From assembly GCF_945915485.1 (NCBI RefSeq), contig NZ_CAMEFJ010000019.1:1-35574 (forward strand): DNA of 35,574 nt, written 5' to 3'. Positions 14,419 to 22,893 of this stretch are shown piece by piece. The translations under genes were made by a program, and so were the position numbers. The DNA is from an uncultured Agrococcus sp. GTDB taxonomy: Bacteria; Actinomycetota; Actinomycetes; Actinomycetales; Microbacteriaceae. Under the pieces are notes generated by a model that searched no databases, was not told the origin of the DNA, and saw only the letters and a program-made list of their open reading frames with translations. How positions within the stretch are numbered: the first letter of the stretch is position 1; each line of letters opens with the position of its first letter.

Positions 14419-17400
14419 ATGAGTGGCAGCAACATGCAGTTCTTCGATGACGAGGAGCTGCGATCGGTCGATCCGAAACATCGCCCGATGTTGGAGCGAT
14501 TCGTTGGCCAACTGGATCTCGTCGACCTCGAAGGTCGAGAGCCACGCGACGTCCTCGGCGCCGCGCAGTCGATGCTGCGGCTCACCGAGGTTCGCGAACC
14601 ATTGGAAACCCTCGTGTCCGTTTTCACGCCGACGCTGCGGGAAGACGGCTGGACATCCCGTCGGACGATCGTGAACATCTGCACGACAGACTCGCCGTTC
14701 CTCGTCGACTCCGTCACCGCTGCAATTGCCAGACAGGGCTTGTCGGTTCATCTGCTCATGCACCCCGTCGTCTCGGTTCGCAGAGAAGACGACGGCTCGC
14801 TCATCGAGATCGATGCTCGCGGTGGCGACCTGGAGTCCTGGATCCATCTCGAGATCGACCGGGTTACCACGGAAGAGGGTCGCAGCGAGCTCGAACAGCG
14901 ACTCCAGGACGTGCTGACGGATGTGCATCTGGCCGTCGACGATTGGCAGGCCATGCGACGCGCGTGCCTCGATATCGTGACCGATCTGCGCACGGCACCG
15001 CCGAAAACCGCGGACCCGGACTCCGTCGCCCCGACCGTCGAATTTCTCAACTGGCTCGCCGACAACAACTTCACGTTCCTCGGCTACCGCGAACACGCCC
15101 TCGAAACGGATGAGAACGGCGAAGAGGTACTGCGATCACTGCCGCACACCGGCCTCGGCATTCTGCGCAAACCGACGACCGCAATTGCCCGACTCCGACC
15201 CGAAGCACAGAAAACCGCACGCGAGCCTCGCCTGCTCACCGTGACGAAGGCCAACTCGAGGGCTACCGTCCACCGCGACGTGTACCTCGACTACATCGGC
15301 CTCCGTTCGTTCGACAGCGACGGCAATGTCACTGGCGAACGTCGCTTCCTCGGAATGTTCACATCGACGGCGTACGCGTCTTCCGTCACGACCCTCCCTA
15401 TCGTGTCATCGAAGGTGCGGGCCGTACTCGAAGCATCCGGGCACGCACCGAATTCGCACTCCGGCAAAGACCTGCTGCAGATTCTCGAACAGTACCCGCG
15501 TGACGAGCTCTTCCAGGACAGCCCCGAGCATCTCCTCGAAGTAGCAACCGAGGTGAGCCGCCTGCGTGAACGGCGACGCGCGCGTACCTTCCTGCGCCGA
15601 GACGAATTCGGGCGCTTTGTTTCGGCACTCGTTTTCCTCCCCCGCGACCGGTACAACACGACCGTGAGGCTCCGCATCGAGGCGCTGCTCCGCTCGGTGT
15701 TCGGCGCCGAGTACGTCGATCATGCGACACGGGTCGGCGACTCGCCCCTCGCGCAGCTGCACTTCGTCGTACGCGTGCCACGGGGAGCTTCCGTTCCCGA
15801 TGTCGACGAGTCGGCGCTGCAGACGCAACTCGACGAAGCGATCCGCGGCTGGGACGAAGGCCTCGTGGATGCGCTGCACCACTCGGAGGGCGAGGAGGTC
15901 GCCGCGCGGCTGCTGAGTCGGTACAGCACGGCGTTCCCGGCCGCGTACAAGGAAGCGGTCAAGCCCGAGGAAGTACTCGGCGACATACAGCTGCTCGAGA
16001 GTCTCGTCGACAACGAGTTCGCGGTACGTCTCTACGAACCGCGCGAGAACGATCCCGGCAAACGGGCGTTCACGCTCGCATCGCACTTCCAGTACCCGCT
16101 GACACGGGTGCTGCCCATCCTCACCGATCTCGGTGTCGACGTCGTCGACGAGCACCCGTACACGATCACGCTGGCGGACGGCGGCATCCGCTACCTCTCC
16201 GACTACGGCCTGACGGCACCCGACTCGGAACGCTGGAGTGACGCGAAGTGGGGCCGCATCTTCGAAGAAGCGTTCTCGGCCGCATGGACGGCCGATGCCG
16301 AGAGCGATCGCCTGAATACGCTCGTGCTGCTCGCGGGGCTCGATTGGCGACGCATCGTCATCCTTCGCACGCTCACGATGTACCTGCGTCAGATCGGCTC
16401 CGCATTCTCCGTCGAGTACATCGAGCAGGCGCTCACGGCGAACCCGCAGCTCTCTGCGAATCTCGTGCGGCTGTTCGAGCTGCGGTTCGATCCGTCGATC
16501 GATGGTGACCGCGATCAGCAGATAGCGTCCGCGCAGGAGGAGCTGCTGACGGCGCTCGACGAGGTCACGAGCCTCGATCACGACCGCATCCTGCGGTCCA
16601 TCAACGACGTGATCGCCGCGACTTGGCGCACCAACTTCTACCAGCCCTCCGCCGACGGTTCGCCGAAGCACTGGGTCTCGATGAAGATCAACTGCGCCGC
16701 CGTTCCCGGGCTGCCCAAGCCGCACCCGATGGCGGAGATCTGGGTGTACTCGCCTGAAGTCGAGGGGGTCCACCTCCGGTTCGGCAAGGTCGCCCGCGGC
16801 GGTCTGCGCTGGAGCGATCGTCGAGAAGACTTCCGCACCGAAGTACTGGGGCTCGTGAAGGCGCAGATGGTGAAGAACGCCGTCATCGTACCGACGGGCT
16901 CCAAGGGCGGTTTCGTCGCGAAACGACTGCCGTCGCCATCCGACCGCGAGGCCTGGATCGAAGGCGGCAAGTCCGCGTACCGCACGTTCATCCGCGGGCT
17001 CCTCGATGTGACCGATAACCGTGACGGCAACGACATCGTGCCACCGAGCGACGTCGTTCGTCACGACGCCGACGACTCGTACCTCGTGGTCGCGGCAGAC
17101 AAGGGAACCGCTTCCTTCTCCGACATCGCGAACGGCATCTCGGAGGACTACGGTTTCTGGCTCGCAGACGCTTTCGCGTCCGGCGGCTCGGCAGGCTACG
17201 ACCACAAGGGCATGGGCATCACCGCCCGGGGCGCGTGGGAGTCCGTGAAGCGGCACTTCCGCGAGATGGGGCACGACACGCAAACCGAGGACTTCACGGC
17301 GGTGGGTGTCGGCGACATGTCTGGCGACGTGTTCGGCAACGGTATGCTCCGATCGGAGCACATCCGTCTCGTCGCCGCCTTCGACCACAGGCACATCTTC

Positions 17401-19194
17401 GTGGATCCGACTCCGGATGCGGCGGCCACGTTCGTCGAACGTAAGCGTCTGTTCGAACTCCCCGGCTCGTCGTGGGACGACTTCGACCGCAGCGTCATGT
17501 CGCCGGGAGGTGGCGTCTTCCCGCTCACTATGAAGTCGATCGACATAACGGAGCAGATGCGCGAAGCGTTCGGGCTGGATGCCGATGTCAAGAAGATGAC
17601 GCCGCTCGAACTCAAACGCGCGATGCTGCTCGCACCCGTGGATCTCCTCTGGAACGGCGCCATCGGCACCTACATCAAAGCGACGGAAGAGTCCCACGCC
17701 GAAATCGGCGACCGCGGCAATGATGCGATACGCGTCAACGGTAACGAGTTGCGCCTGAAGGTGGTCGGCGAGGGAGGAAACCTCGGCGTGAGCCAGCGCG
17801 GCCGCATCGAAGCCGCCCTGGCCGGCGTGCGCATCAACACTGATGCCATCGACAACTCCGCCGGTGTCGGTACCTCCGACCGCGAAGTGAACATCAAGAT
17901 CCTGCTGGGCGCCATCGAGCGCGCGGGAGAGCTCGACCGCGAGGCTCGCAATGCGCTGCTGCGTTCGATGACAGACGAAGTTGCCGTGCAGGTGCTGCGC
18001 GACAACTACGAGCAGAATGTGCTGCTGGGCAACTCGCGAACAAACGCGACGGAAATGCTGCCGTCCCATTCGCGTCTGATCGAGTGGCTCGAAGAACGCG
18101 ACGAACTCGATCGAGATCTCGAGTTCCTGCCCAGCAGGGCCGAGATCAAGAAGCGCATCAGGGAGCAGCGTGGACTCACGCGGCCGGAGTTCGCCGTTTT
18201 GGTTGCGTACGCCAAACTCGCGTTGAAAGCCGACCTTGCCGTCAGCGGGCTCGCGGAGGACGCCTGGTTCACGAACACCCTGTCGGAGTACTTCCCCGCC
18301 CCGATCAGAGAGCAGTACGACGGCGACCTTGCCGAGCATCCGCTCCGTGGCGAGATCATCATCAACTCCGTTGTGAACTCGATGGTGAACCGTGGCGGTA
18401 TCACGTTCGCTCACCGCACCGCCGATGAGACGGGCGCAAGCAGCGAGCAGATCGCGAGGGCGTACGTGGCGGTGCGCGAAATCTTCGACCTGGGCAGTTT
18501 CGTTGTCTCGGTCGAGGCGACGGACAACCTGGTCGCGACCGAAGTGCAAACCGACCTGTACTTGACGTTCAGGCGGCTGTTGGATCGAGCAACGAGGTGG
18601 TTCGTGCACCATCGCGCGGATGGCGTCGACATCGGCGAGGAGATCGAACGATTCAGCGACGCGGTGCAGCGGTTCGCCGGCCGCATGGGCGACCTGCAGC
18701 GCGGCGGAGAAAAGGAGCGCTTCGACGAGCGAGTTCGCCGGTTCGAAGATGCGAACGTGCCGACCGAGCTTGCGCTGCGTGGCGCTGGCATTATCGAAAC
18801 GTTGCCTCTGCTGGACATCATCGAGCGTTCGAGAGTGCACGGATGGGACTTGGATGAGGCGGCAGAGTTGTTCTACACGCTCTCCGATCGCGTCCACTTC
18901 GACGACATGCTCGCTCGCGTCACCGCGTTGCCGCAGGACAACCGCTGGGCATCCAAGGCTCGCGCCGCAATGCGCGACGACCTCTACGAGGTCATGATCG
19001 AGCTGACGTCAACGGTCTTGGAGCAGACCGATGCCGGCGTGCCGGAAGAGCGTGTCGACGCTTGGATCGAACAGGTTGGCACTGCTGGGCAACGGGCACT
19101 CGGCGAGGCGCTCGATGCCCTCAACACCGACCCGGAAACGGGGCTTGCGACGCTTTCGGTTGCGCTTCGGAGGCTGCGTTCGCTCACGAGCTGA
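14419..19194 (+). CDS. gdh: NAD-specific glutamate dehydrogenase, large (about 180 kDa) type
   Basis: At 1,591 residues this is the very large NAD-dependent glutamate dehydrogenase known from Streptomyces and mycobacteria. A long N-terminal regulatory region with ACT-like parts comes first. The catalytic domain begins near residue 790, with ARGGLRWSDRREDFRTEV and VKAQMVKNAVIVPTGSKGG around 794-835, then VGVGDMSGDVFGNGM, and a C-terminal region rich in helices. It oxidises glutamate to 2-oxoglutarate and ammonia for catabolism. The ATG follows ACGGAG. A very long antisense frame here is a compositional shadow. The 3' end carries 49 bases that recur as a remnant 1.5 kb further right. A strong stem-loop terminator follows. 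Confidence 0.97.
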   Translation: MSGSNMQFFDDEELRSVDPKHRPMLERFVGQLDLVDLEGREPRDVLGAAQSMLRLTEVREPLETLVSVFTPTLREDGWTSRRTIVNICTTDSPFLVDSVTAAIARQGLSVHLLMHPVVSVRREDDGSLIEIDARGGDLESWIHLEIDRVTTEEGRSELEQRLQDVLTDVHLAVDDWQAMRRACLDIVTDLRTAPPKTADPDSVAPTVEFLNWLADNNFTFLGYREHALETDENGEEVLRSLPHTGLGILRKPTTAIARLRPEAQKTAREPRLLTVTKANSRATVHRDVYLDYIGLRSFDSDGNVTGERRFLGMFTSTAYASSVTTLPIVSSKVRAVLEASGHAPNSHSGKDLLQILEQYPRDELFQDSPEHLLEVATEVSRLRERRRARTFLRRDEFGRFVSALVFLPRDRYNTTVRLRIEALLRSVFGAEYVDHATRVGDSPLAQLHFVVRVPRGASVPDVDESALQTQLDEAIRGWDEGLVDALHHSEGEEVAARLLSRYSTAFPAAYKEAVKPEEVLGDIQLLESLVDNEFAVRLYEPRENDPGKRAFTLASHFQYPLTRVLPILTDLGVDVVDEHPYTITLADGGIRYLSDYGLTAPDSERWSDAKWGRIFEEAFSAAWTADAESDRLNTLVLLAGLDWRRIVILRTLTMYLRQIGSAFSVEYIEQALTANPQLSANLVRLFELRFDPSIDGDRDQQIASAQEELLTALDEVTSLDHDRILRSINDVIAATWRTNFYQPSADGSPKHWVSMKINCAAVPGLPKPHPMAEIWVYSPEVEGVHLRFGKVARGGLRWSDRREDFRTEVLGLVKAQMVKNAVIVPTGSKGGFVAKRLPSPSDREAWIEGGKSAYRTFIRGLLDVTDNRDGNDIVPPSDVVRHDADDSYLVVAADKGTASFSDIANGISEDYGFWLADAFASGGSAGYDHKGMGITARGAWESVKRHFREMGHDTQTEDFTAVGVGDMSGDVFGNGMLRSEHIRLVAAFDHRHIFVDPTPDAAATFVERKRLFELPGSSWDDFDRSVMSPGGGVFPLTMKSIDITEQMREAFGLDADVKKMTPLELKRAMLLAPVDLLWNGAIGTYIKATEESHAEIGDRGNDAIRVNGNELRLKVVGEGGNLGVSQRGRIEAALAGVRINTDAIDNSAGVGTSDREVNIKILLGAIERAGELDREARNALLRSMTDEVAVQVLRDNYEQNVLLGNSRTNATEMLPSHSRLIEWLEERDELDRDLEFLPSRAEIKKRIREQRGLTRPEFAVLVAYAKLALKADLAVSGLAEDAWFTNTLSEYFPAPIREQYDGDLAEHPLRGEIIINSVVNSMVNRGGITFAHRTADETGASSEQIARAYVAVREIFDLGSFVVSVEATDNLVATEVQTDLYLTFRRLLDRATRWFVHHRADGVDIGEEIERFSDAVQRFAGRMGDLQRGGEKERFDERVRRFEDANVPTELALRGAGIIETLPLLDIIERSRVHGWDLDEAAELFYTLSDRVHFDDMLARVTALPQDNRWASKARAAMRDDLYEVMIELTSTVLEQTDAGVPEERVDAWIEQVGTAGQRALGEALDALNTDPETGLATLSVALRRLRSLTS
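19118..19166 (+). repeat. Direct repeat copy 1 (within the 3' end of the dehydrogenase gene)
   Basis: This stretch of 49 bases matches 20641-20688 in 42 of 49 columns, including 14 and 15 identical bases in a row. Here it is part of the coding sequence. Confidence 0.7.
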
Positions 19195-19207
19195 CGAACT
19201 CCCGTTG

Positions 19208-19246
19208 AGCCCGAGCGTTCCGCGACCTACGCAGATCGCTCGGGCT
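19208..19246. terminator. Bidirectional terminator between the dehydrogenase and the Sap-like gene
   Basis: AGCCCGAGCG and CGCTCGGGCT form a perfect 10-bp stem around a 19-base loop, between two convergent genes that end at 19194 and 19269. Confidence 0.65.
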
Positions 19247-19268
19247 ACACGGCCTGCTCCTCTCGAGT

Positions 19269-19985
19269 TCACACGAGGAAGAGGACGGCCAGCGCGTTCA
19301 AAACGAGGTAGATTCCGATGCCGCACAGAGCACTGCTCAACAGGGTGTCAGAGTGCTTCGCAATCCAGTCGTTGATTCGCCGCAGCACCGGCTCCACGCG
19401 GTCGTGTGCGAGGATCCTCAGCACGATCAACACGACTGCGGGCAGCACCATGAGCAGACAGTAAGCGGCAAGCGTCAGGCCGGTGCCGATCCAACCGATG
19501 TCAGCTGCCGTCATCAAGCCGATCGCAGCGAGGTAGGGCAGCATGGAGGCAAGTTCGATGACCGCTGCAAGAATTGCGAGAGTCATGAGTGCCGCAGAGC
19601 TCCCGGCGCCGGTCATGGCGCGTTCACGCCATTGCATAAGACGCCCGGATTCCCGCTTGCGCTCCCGACGTTTCTTCGAGCCGAGCCACCATCCCCAGGC
19701 GAACAAGGAAACACCGATGACGATCTGCGTAATCCGGATGGCAGGGCTGTCGTTGTCGTCCGCGAGCAGTTCGGCGAGTTGCGAGAAAGCTACATCCGCG
19801 CCGAGTGCGATCACTATGCCGACCGCGAAATAGAACACGACGATCGTGCCCAGATAGACGGCGAACCGGCCGGCACGTACTCTTCCGGACGCGAGGAGCA
19901 GCCAGACCGGGATGAACAGCGTGCCGACGCTGGTGCTGTCGATCAGCGCGAGTCCGACCAGTCCCGCCGCGAGTATGGGAGTCAC
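19269..19985 (-). CDS. GAP/Sap-family membrane protein (possible small-molecule exporter)
   Basis: A 238-residue protein with about six hydrophobic segments and a charged cytoplasmic loop (GSKKRRERKRESGRL) in the middle. The start TPILAAGLVGLALIDSTSVGT is typical of the Sap (sulfolipid-1-addressing protein)/GAP family in the LysE exporter superfamily. In mycobacteria these proteins help export glycolipids; elsewhere the substrate is unknown. The GTG start overlaps the TetR stop (GTGA), so the two are translated together and TetR probably controls this gene. An in-frame extension upstream exists only inside the TetR coding region. Cargo cannot be inferred. Confidence 0.8.
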   Translation of the reverse strand: MTPILAAGLVGLALIDSTSVGTLFIPVWLLLASGRVRAGRFAVYLGTIVVFYFAVGIVIALGADVAFSQLAELLADDNDSPAIRITQIVIGVSLFAWGWWLGSKKRRERKRESGRLMQWRERAMTGAGSSAALMTLAILAAVIELASMLPYLAAIGLMTAADIGWIGTGLTLAAYCLLMVLPAVVLIVLRILAHDRVEPVLRRINDWIAKHSDTLLSSALCGIGIYLVLNALAVLFLV

Positions 19986-20581
19986 GCGTTGTCGTCCGTG
20001 AAAAGCCGGTCGATCGCGGCGGACAGAGCCCGCTGCACGGCCTGCACGTCGTAGATCGACTCCGTCGCCAGCAGGTGCAGGGAGAGCCCGTCGCACAAGG
20101 CAGTGAGGCTCAGCGCTTCGGCCCGCACATCCACCGACTGCGGAACTTCACCTGCGCGCTGCGCCCCTGATAGCACCTCGACGACAGCGTCGATCAAGCC
20201 GGCCGTCGCGTCGCGGTGCATCTTCGACATCTCCTGATCGTTCCGCGCCGCCGGCAGGAACTCGAGCCACAGCACGAGCTCGTCGCTGCGGTCTTCATCC
20301 GTCGGAAGGAACGTCTGGAGTAGTTCGTAGAGCAGCTCCCGTAGTGGCGGAACGATCGCGACGTTGTGCAATCGTTGCTCGACCCGTTCGTACATGAAGC
20401 CCACCCCGAAGCGCAGCAGATCGTCCTTCGTGCGGAAGTACCGCTGCACGAGACCGACGGACACGCCGGCTTCATTCGCGACGTCCACGAGCGCTGTCTG
20501 TCGCAGTCCGCGTTGGGCAACGGTACGGAGCAGTGCCGCGGCGACCTGCTGTCGACGCTCTTCATGGTTGGCTGTCCTCAT
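19982..20581 (-). CDS. TetR-family transcriptional regulator
   Basis: A 199-residue TetR protein. The helix-turn-helix is clear at about residues 30-55 (LVDVANEAGVSVGLVQRYFRTKDDLL). The remainder is the all-helical ligand-binding part, resembling the BetI-like C-terminal type (FLPAARNDQEM). It is coupled to the Sap-like membrane gene and most likely represses both from the palindrome overlapping its own promoter. The ATG sits 7 bases after a TAATAT box with no Shine-Dalgarno, so translation is probably leaderless. The inducer is unknown; by analogy it would be a compound exported by the neighbour. Confidence 0.9.
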   Translation of the reverse strand: MRTANHEERRQQVAAALLRTVAQRGLRQTALVDVANEAGVSVGLVQRYFRTKDDLLRFGVGFMYERVEQRLHNVAIVPPLRELLYELLQTFLPTDEDRSDELVLWLEFLPAARNDQEMSKMHRDATAGLIDAVVEVLSGAQRAGEVPQSVDVRAEALSLTALCDGLSLHLLATESIYDVQAVQRALSAAIDRLFTDDNA

Positions 20582-20586
20582 GCGTT

Positions 20587-20616
20587 AAATATTACAGACA
20601 TATTTTTATAAAACAA
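20587..20616 (-). promoter_or_regulatory. TetR promoter with overlapping operator
   Basis: AAATATTACAGACATATTT (20587-20605) is a palindrome with 6-bp perfect arms. On the minus strand TTGTTT (20616-20611) and TAATAT (20594-20589) are 16 bases apart and overlap it, 7 bases before the ATG. The AT-rich sequence stands out from its surroundings. Confidence 0.6.
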
Positions 20617-20640
20617 GTGGAAGACGCGAACAATCCGAGG

Positions 20641-20688
20641 TCCTCAACACCGACCTGGAAACGCACCTGCGAAGCTTTCGGTTGCGCT
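20641..20688 (+). repeat. Direct repeat copy 2: remnant of the dehydrogenase 3' end
   Basis: These 48 bases match 19118-19166 inside the dehydrogenase gene in 42 of 49 columns, in the same orientation, with one base missing so the old frame is broken. The TetR and Sap-like genes lie exactly between the two copies. Beyond 20688 the similarity fades. Confidence 0.7.
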
Positions 20689-20812
20689 GCTGAGATGCAG
20701 CTGGCCCTTGTCCGGCGAGTGGCGGAACAGGTCTTGCTCACAGCATCCGCCCCGCTGCTTCGACGGCTCTGGAGGGCCCCGTCGTCATCGCCTCCTTGAC
20801 TAGACTCGGGTC

Positions 20813-21943
20813 ATGCGCCGCAAGTTTCGAGGGTCAGCTCTCGTGATGCTCATTGCGGTGACGGGATGCTCATCCGAGACTCCTCCGGAGCCCACGCCGT
20901 CCCCTACCGATTCGCAGACCATGACACCGACACCTACATTCAGTCCGGAAGAGATCGCTGTCGATGCGATGACGACGGAAGAGCGAGCAGCAAGCGTGGT
21001 CATGGGACACATCCCCAGCACCGATCCGGAAGAGGTCGGCGACTACATGCGTTCAGGTCTGGGCGGTTTCATTCTGATGGGGTCGAACGTCGAAGGCGAC
21101 CAGGAGCAACTGCAGGCGCTCACCGAAGGGCTCATCGTCGACGAGGATTTGCCGCCTCTCATCGCAATCGATCAGGAGGGCGGTGACGTGTCGCGCCTGC
21201 CGTGGGACGATCTACCCGGCGGCAGACAGCTGCAGGGGTCCGACCCGGAAGATGTGCAGAACACGTTCGAAGATCGCGCGAACCTCGTCGTGGATGCAGG
21301 AGCGAACGTCAATCTCGGCATCGTCGCGGATGTCCCTGCGGACAGTGCCGACTTCATCGCTTCTCGTGCGCTCGGTGCCGACCCTCCTTCGTCCGCCGCG
21401 AACGTGCAGGCTGCGGTTACCGGCGAACAGGGGGTCGTGTTCTCGACCCTCAAGCACTTTCCCGGCCACGGAGCAGCTCCTGGCGATTCGCACTTCGAGC
21501 TGCCTTCCACGGATCTGAGCCTCGAGCTGTGGCGGGAAGCGGATGCCGTGCCGTTCGCCGCAGGGGTCGACGCGGGCGCCGAGCTGCTGATGTTCGGGCA
21601 TCTCGTCTTTAGCTCAGTGGATGATGCCCCGGCATCGCTCTCGGAGCGCTGGCACGATATCGCGCGATCGGAGCTCGGCTTCGAGGGCGTCTGCATCACC
21701 GACGACTTGGGGATGCTGCTCAGCGCAGGCGATGACGAATACCAAGATCCGGTCCAGAACGCAGTCCGAGCCATCGATGCGGGCAGCGACATGGTGCTGA
21801 TGATCGCCGGCTCGACTCCTGAGACCGCCGGCGACATGGCCGCCGGCATCGCCGAGGCTGTCGAGAACGGGACGTTGTCGGAGGAGCGCCTACGGGAGGC
21901 TGCCATCCGGGTCATGTCACTTCGTTTGCAGCTCGCTGGTTGA
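20813..21943 (+). CDS. GH3 beta-N-acetylhexosaminidase-like lipoprotein (NagZ family)
   Basis: A 376-residue glycoside hydrolase family 3 protein. A lipoprotein signal peptide ends in LIAVTGC, so Cys19 should be lipidated and the enzyme anchored outside the membrane. A Pro/Thr-rich linker follows (about 24-45). The catalytic domain shows AIDQEGG, STLKHFPGHG (His219) with GDSHF (His227), and the nucleophile at Asp297 in CITDDLGM. NagZ enzymes normally have Arg-Val after DQEGG; here it is Asp-Val. It would trim N-acetylglucosamine from cell-wall fragments or chitin-like sugars. A TAGACT box ends six bases before the ATG with no Shine-Dalgarno. The length is normal for the family. Confidence 0.88.
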   Translation: MRRKFRGSALVMLIAVTGCSSETPPEPTPSPTDSQTMTPTPTFSPEEIAVDAMTTEERAASVVMGHIPSTDPEEVGDYMRSGLGGFILMGSNVEGDQEQLQALTEGLIVDEDLPPLIAIDQEGGDVSRLPWDDLPGGRQLQGSDPEDVQNTFEDRANLVVDAGANVNLGIVADVPADSADFIASRALGADPPSSAANVQAAVTGEQGVVFSTLKHFPGHGAAPGDSHFELPSTDLSLELWREADAVPFAAGVDAGAELLMFGHLVFSSVDDAPASLSERWHDIARSELGFEGVCITDDLGMLLSAGDDEYQDPVQNAVRAIDAGSDMVLMIAGSTPETAGDMAAGIAEAVENGTLSEERLREAAIRVMSLRLQLAG

Positions 21944-22029
21944 TCGCTGTTTCAGCGGTTCCTGGATCTGCGAAGTCGGCTGCATTGGAGTTGAAACGTG
22001 CGGGGTAGAAGCGTATGCTCTGATCGTCC

Positions 22030-22105
22030 GGGCCCGTGGCGCAGTTGGTAGCGCGTCTCGTTCGCAACGAGAAGGTCGGGAGTTCGATTCTCCCCGGGTC
22101 CACCA
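22030..22105 (+). tRNA. tRNA-Ala (anticodon CGC)
   Basis: A full cloverleaf of 76 bases including an encoded CCA. The acceptor arms GGGCCCG and CGGGTCC pair with a G3-U70 wobble, the alanine identity element. The anticodon loop TTCGCAA gives anticodon CGC (codon GCG). The D and T arms fold normally. It is the left boundary of the low-GC region to its right and a typical integration site. Confidence 0.95.
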
Positions 22106-22245
22106 CTGTGATGAGTCGGGTCATGTGCGACATCGGCAATGGACTGCATATCCACCCGCGAGCGAAGAGATGCTGGCGACTCACTCACCGCCGCAGCGGC
22201 AAGTTCGATTGCACTCCGTGAGCTACCAGCCGTGAAGAACTGTGC
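22106..22245. other. Gene-free gap after the tRNA, with a degenerate tRNA-like fragment
   Basis: No gene is seen. At 22197-22228 a TTCGATT loop in a GCAA/TTGC stem is followed by ACTCC and ends in CTACCA, resembling a worn T arm and 3' end of a tRNA. The acceptor 5' half is missing. It may be a relic of an attachment site or chance. Confidence 0.3.
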
Positions 22246-22893
22246 TCAGGTCCCTTCCAGGTACCGCAGGACTGCTGCGACTCGCCGGTCGGATTCATGG
22301 TCGGGCGGGAGGTCGAGTTTGTCGAAGATGGAACGGATGTGTTTGTGCACGGCGTTGCCTGTCACGCAGAGACGTTCTGCGATCGCAGAGTTCCCCAGTC
22401 CTTCGGCCATCACGGCCAGCACATCGCGCTCCCTGGGAGTCAGCGTTTTCAGTCGGTCAGCTCCCTGTTGGCGAGCGAATAACTGGCTCACGACCTCCGG
22501 ATCAATGACGGTGCCGCCGTCCACGACTCTGCTGAGCGCAGAGACGAACGCTGATACACGACCTACTCGTTCCTTGAGCATATATCCGATTCCACGTGCC
22601 CCCGCTCCGAGCAGATCGGTGGCGAAGGCCTGCTCCACGTATGCGGAAAGGACCAGAACTGGCAGGTCAGGGATAGACCGGCGAGCGGCGACTGCGGCGC
22701 GGATCCCTTCATCGGTGTGCGTGGGAGGCATACGCACATCCAACACGGCCACATCAGGGTGATGTTCTTCGACCGCTGTGAGGAATAGCTCGCCGTCTTC
22801 CACCGCGGCTACTACCTCCATGCCCTCCGACCGTAGAATCAGGGCAAGCCCTTCTCGCAACAGAGCATCGTCCTCCGCGATTACAACCCGCAC
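22246..22893 (-). CDS. NarL/LuxR-family response regulator
   Basis: A 215-residue two-domain regulator. The receiver shows the acidic pair at residues 8-9, the phospho-acceptor Asp52 in VAVLDVRMPP, Ser83 and Lys107. The LuxR-type helix-turn-helix spans about 150-195 (LTPRERDVLAVMAEGLGNSAIAERL). It would be phosphorylated by the histidine kinase encoded just upstream, whose gene overlaps by 13 bases. The partner ABC transporter is divergently transcribed on the other side of the kinase, a common layout for antimicrobial-peptide resistance or sensing, and is the likely target. An inverted repeat at 24283-24302 could be its binding site. Base composition is lower in GC than the neighbours. Confidence 0.92.
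   Translation of the reverse strand: MRVVIAEDDALLREGLALILRSEGMEVVAAVEDGELFLTAVEEHHPDVAVLDVRMPPTHTDEGIRAAVAARRSIPDLPVLVLSAYVEQAFATDLLGAGARGIGYMLKERVGRVSAFVSALSRVVDGGTVIDPEVVSQLFARQQGADRLKTLTPRERDVLAVMAEGLGNSAIAERLCVTGNAVHKHIRSIFDKLDLPPDHESDRRVAAVLRYLEGT

Noticed and set aside
13687-15096. A 469-codon minus-strand frame over the DUF5655-like gene and the gdh start
   Set aside because: Runs antisense through two supported genes and the promoter region, with no motif.
15406-18897. A 1,163-codon open frame antisense to the glutamate dehydrogenase gene
   Set aside because: It mirrors a real, well-recognised gene codon for codon in a high-GC genome, shows no protein-family features and is rich in Arg, Val, Asp and His as expected for an antisense shadow.
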